A DNA stretch of 28,158 nucleotides from positions 44,576-72,733 of the forward strand of contig KZ111146.1 of assembly GCA_002077045.2 (NCBI GenBank), in the 5' to 3' direction. A model generated the notes under the pieces. That model was not told the origin of the DNA. It made no database searches and worked only from the letters and a program-made list of their open reading frames with translations. This stretch comes from Rachicladosporium sp. CCFEE 5018 (Eukaryota; Ascomycota; Dothideomycetes; Cladosporiales; Cladosporiaceae). The position numbers and the translations under genes are program-made. Below, one piece after another: positions 27,020-28,158 of this stretch. Each line of letters opens with the position of its first letter. The first letter of the stretch is position 1.

Positions 27020-28158
27020 ATGCCTCCGAAACGGAAGCGCACGAATGCCGAGAAGGCACGGCATTATCTCTCCGGGGGCGGCGTCCTGCGGGAAGACTCG
27101 GACGATGAGCTAGGACTCGAAGACCACCCATGGGAGTTCTTATATGGCGACACACAGAGCAAACATGGCTCTCAACGAATCGTTGGCGCTCGCATGGGTG
27201 ACTTTCAGTGCTACGTCGGCGACACAGTACTTCTCAAAGCTCCAGCAGGGAACGAGGCATGGGTGGCCATGATCTACGACCTCTCCGAAGGCGAGATCGA
27301 AGATGAGGATGGTGATATGGTCACCGAGAAGAAGGCAACAATGCTGTGGTTCTCGTCCGAGAAGGAGATACGGAGCAAGAACAAGCGGACCGACTTCTTG
27401 CAGAACGAGCTTTACATTACAGCCAACTTCGACGAGAACCCCCTGACGACGATCAATGGCAGGGCGAGAGTGGTCTCGAAGGGCGTCTTCGACAAGCTGT
27501 ATCCGACTGGCAAGGTGCCCCGACAATCAAAGGACTATGGCAAGATCTTTGTGTGTCGGAGGGGCGCCAACACGAGGACAGCGACGTATACAGACGAGTT
27601 CATCTGGGAGGATCTCTACAGTGGTCAGAAAGATCTTCAGCGGCTTGCAGATCTGGTGGAGACGCAGACGGTCAAGACTCGCAAGCGGAGAGCGGTGAAG
27701 ATGCGAGACCTGGATGACTTCGTGCAGGAGGACGAAGATGGATCGGGCCCTGCTACGCCTCGTAAAAAGCGAAAGCTCGGGTCTGGGACACCGACACCGT
27801 CCAAAGCAAAGGCACAGACGCCGCGGAAGCTCATGACGCCTACCCACAAGCGCATCATTACGAAGAGAGCACTCGAGTTCACACCACTAGGTACCCGGGT
27901 CCTCTCGCCGAACCAGCTCCAAGCCTCTCCGTACCAGATCGCAAGATCAACTCTCCACGTCTCAGCAGTACCTCACGCGCTACCATGTCGAGAGACTGAG
28001 TTCGAGATGGTGCAGTCGCATCTAGAAGCGGCCATCACAGCAGGCACAGGGTCATGTATCTACATCTCGGGCACACCAGGCACGGGGAAGACAGCCACAG
28101 TGCGAGAAGTCGTCGCCTCGCTCCAAGCAGCAGTAGCCGACGAGCAACTCGATGATTT
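27020..28158 (+). CDS. ORC1: Orc1, origin recognition complex large subunit, 3' truncated by window edge
   Basis: The ATG at 27020 (MPPKRKRTNAEKARHYLSGG; G at -3) opens a frame that stays open to the window edge (379 codons plus 2 bases). After a basic N-terminus there is a BAH domain at about residues 60-200: GDFQCYVGDTVLLKAP, NEAWVAMIYDLSE, ATMLWFSSEKEI, LYITANFDENPLTTINGRAR, DYGKIFVCRRGAN and DEFIWEDLYS. A basic, disordered linker with nuclear-localisation-type clusters follows (KTRKRRAVK, PRKKRKLGS). Then the AAA+ module begins with LPCRETEFEMVQSHLEAAI and Walker A GTPGTGKT (351-358). In eukaryotes Orc1 binds nucleosomes through its BAH domain and, as the ATPase of ORC, loads MCM helicases at origins. 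The remaining AAA+ and winged-helix parts lie outside the window. No intron is seen in this part. Confidence 0.95.
   Translation, partial: MPPKRKRTNAEKARHYLSGGGVLREDSDDELGLEDHPWEFLYGDTQSKHGSQRIVGARMGDFQCYVGDTVLLKAPAGNEAWVAMIYDLSEGEIEDEDGDMVTEKKATMLWFSSEKEIRSKNKRTDFLQNELYITANFDENPLTTINGRARVVSKGVFDKLYPTGKVPRQSKDYGKIFVCRRGANTRTATYTDEFIWEDLYSGQKDLQRLADLVETQTVKTRKRRAVKMRDLDDFVQEDEDGSGPATPRKKRKLGSGTPTPSKAKAQTPRKLMTPTHKRIITKRALEFTPLGTRVLSPNQLQASPYQIARSTLHVSAVPHALPCRETEFEMVQSHLEAAITAGTGSCIYISGTPGTGKTATVREVVASLQAAVADEQLDD

Overview
The window comes from a filamentous ascomycete (Pezizomycotina), probably a Dothideomycete. Genes are compact and sit on both strands, and they carry short spliceosomal introns (about 47-110 nt) with GTRNGT donors, CTRAY-like branch points and AG acceptors. 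The gene content (Sas10, Ssd1, Gle1, Orc1, a sphingoid-base kinase) is eukaryotic. Several families are typical of Pezizomycotina: a fungal-luciferase-fold protein, APH-type kinases, a Kre9-like membrane protein and a small secreted Cys protein. I saw no tRNA, rRNA, CRISPR array or transposon. All exon joins below were worked out by hand from splice signals and reading phase.

Layout, left to right. 1-641 (+): 3' end of SAS10/UTP3. 1131-2006 (+): a fungal luciferase-family protein. 2069-4046 (-): an AIM9-like APH kinase that seems disrupted by an in-frame TAG. 4897-6649 (+): an amino-acid permease with three exons and an upstream ORF overlapping its start codon. 7471-11787 (-): SSD1, three exons. 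12993-14820 (+): GLE1, followed in the same frame after a TAG by a further 156 sense codons. 15447-16292 (-): conserved-looking unknown. 16719-18338 (-): sphingoid long-chain base kinase (LCB4/5 type). 18955-20166 (+): Kre9-like N-domain, Ser/Thr-rich stalk, one membrane helix and a cytoplasmic tail. 20469-20716 (-): small secreted four-Cys protein. 21771-22523 (+): a second, intact APH-type kinase. 22638-24998 (-): Cys-rich N-terminus plus a long Pro-rich disordered protein, interrupted by an in-frame TAG. 25402-26963 (-): two-exon unknown, head to head with ORC1 at 27020-28158 (+), which runs off the window.

There is no obvious cluster. Housekeeping genes (rRNA processing, mRNA export, replication origin, translational repression, sphingolipid signalling) alternate with fast-evolving genes. 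The points most worth checking are: (a) the luciferase-family gene; (b) three genes whose reading frame continues in phase beyond a TAG, each possibly a nonsense allele, a retained intron or readthrough; (c) the overlapping uORF on the permease; (d) the dense NDR/Cbk1-type phosphosite and docking motifs in Ssd1; and (e) a within-gene switch of coding-strand skew from C-rich to G-rich toward the 3' end in several genes.
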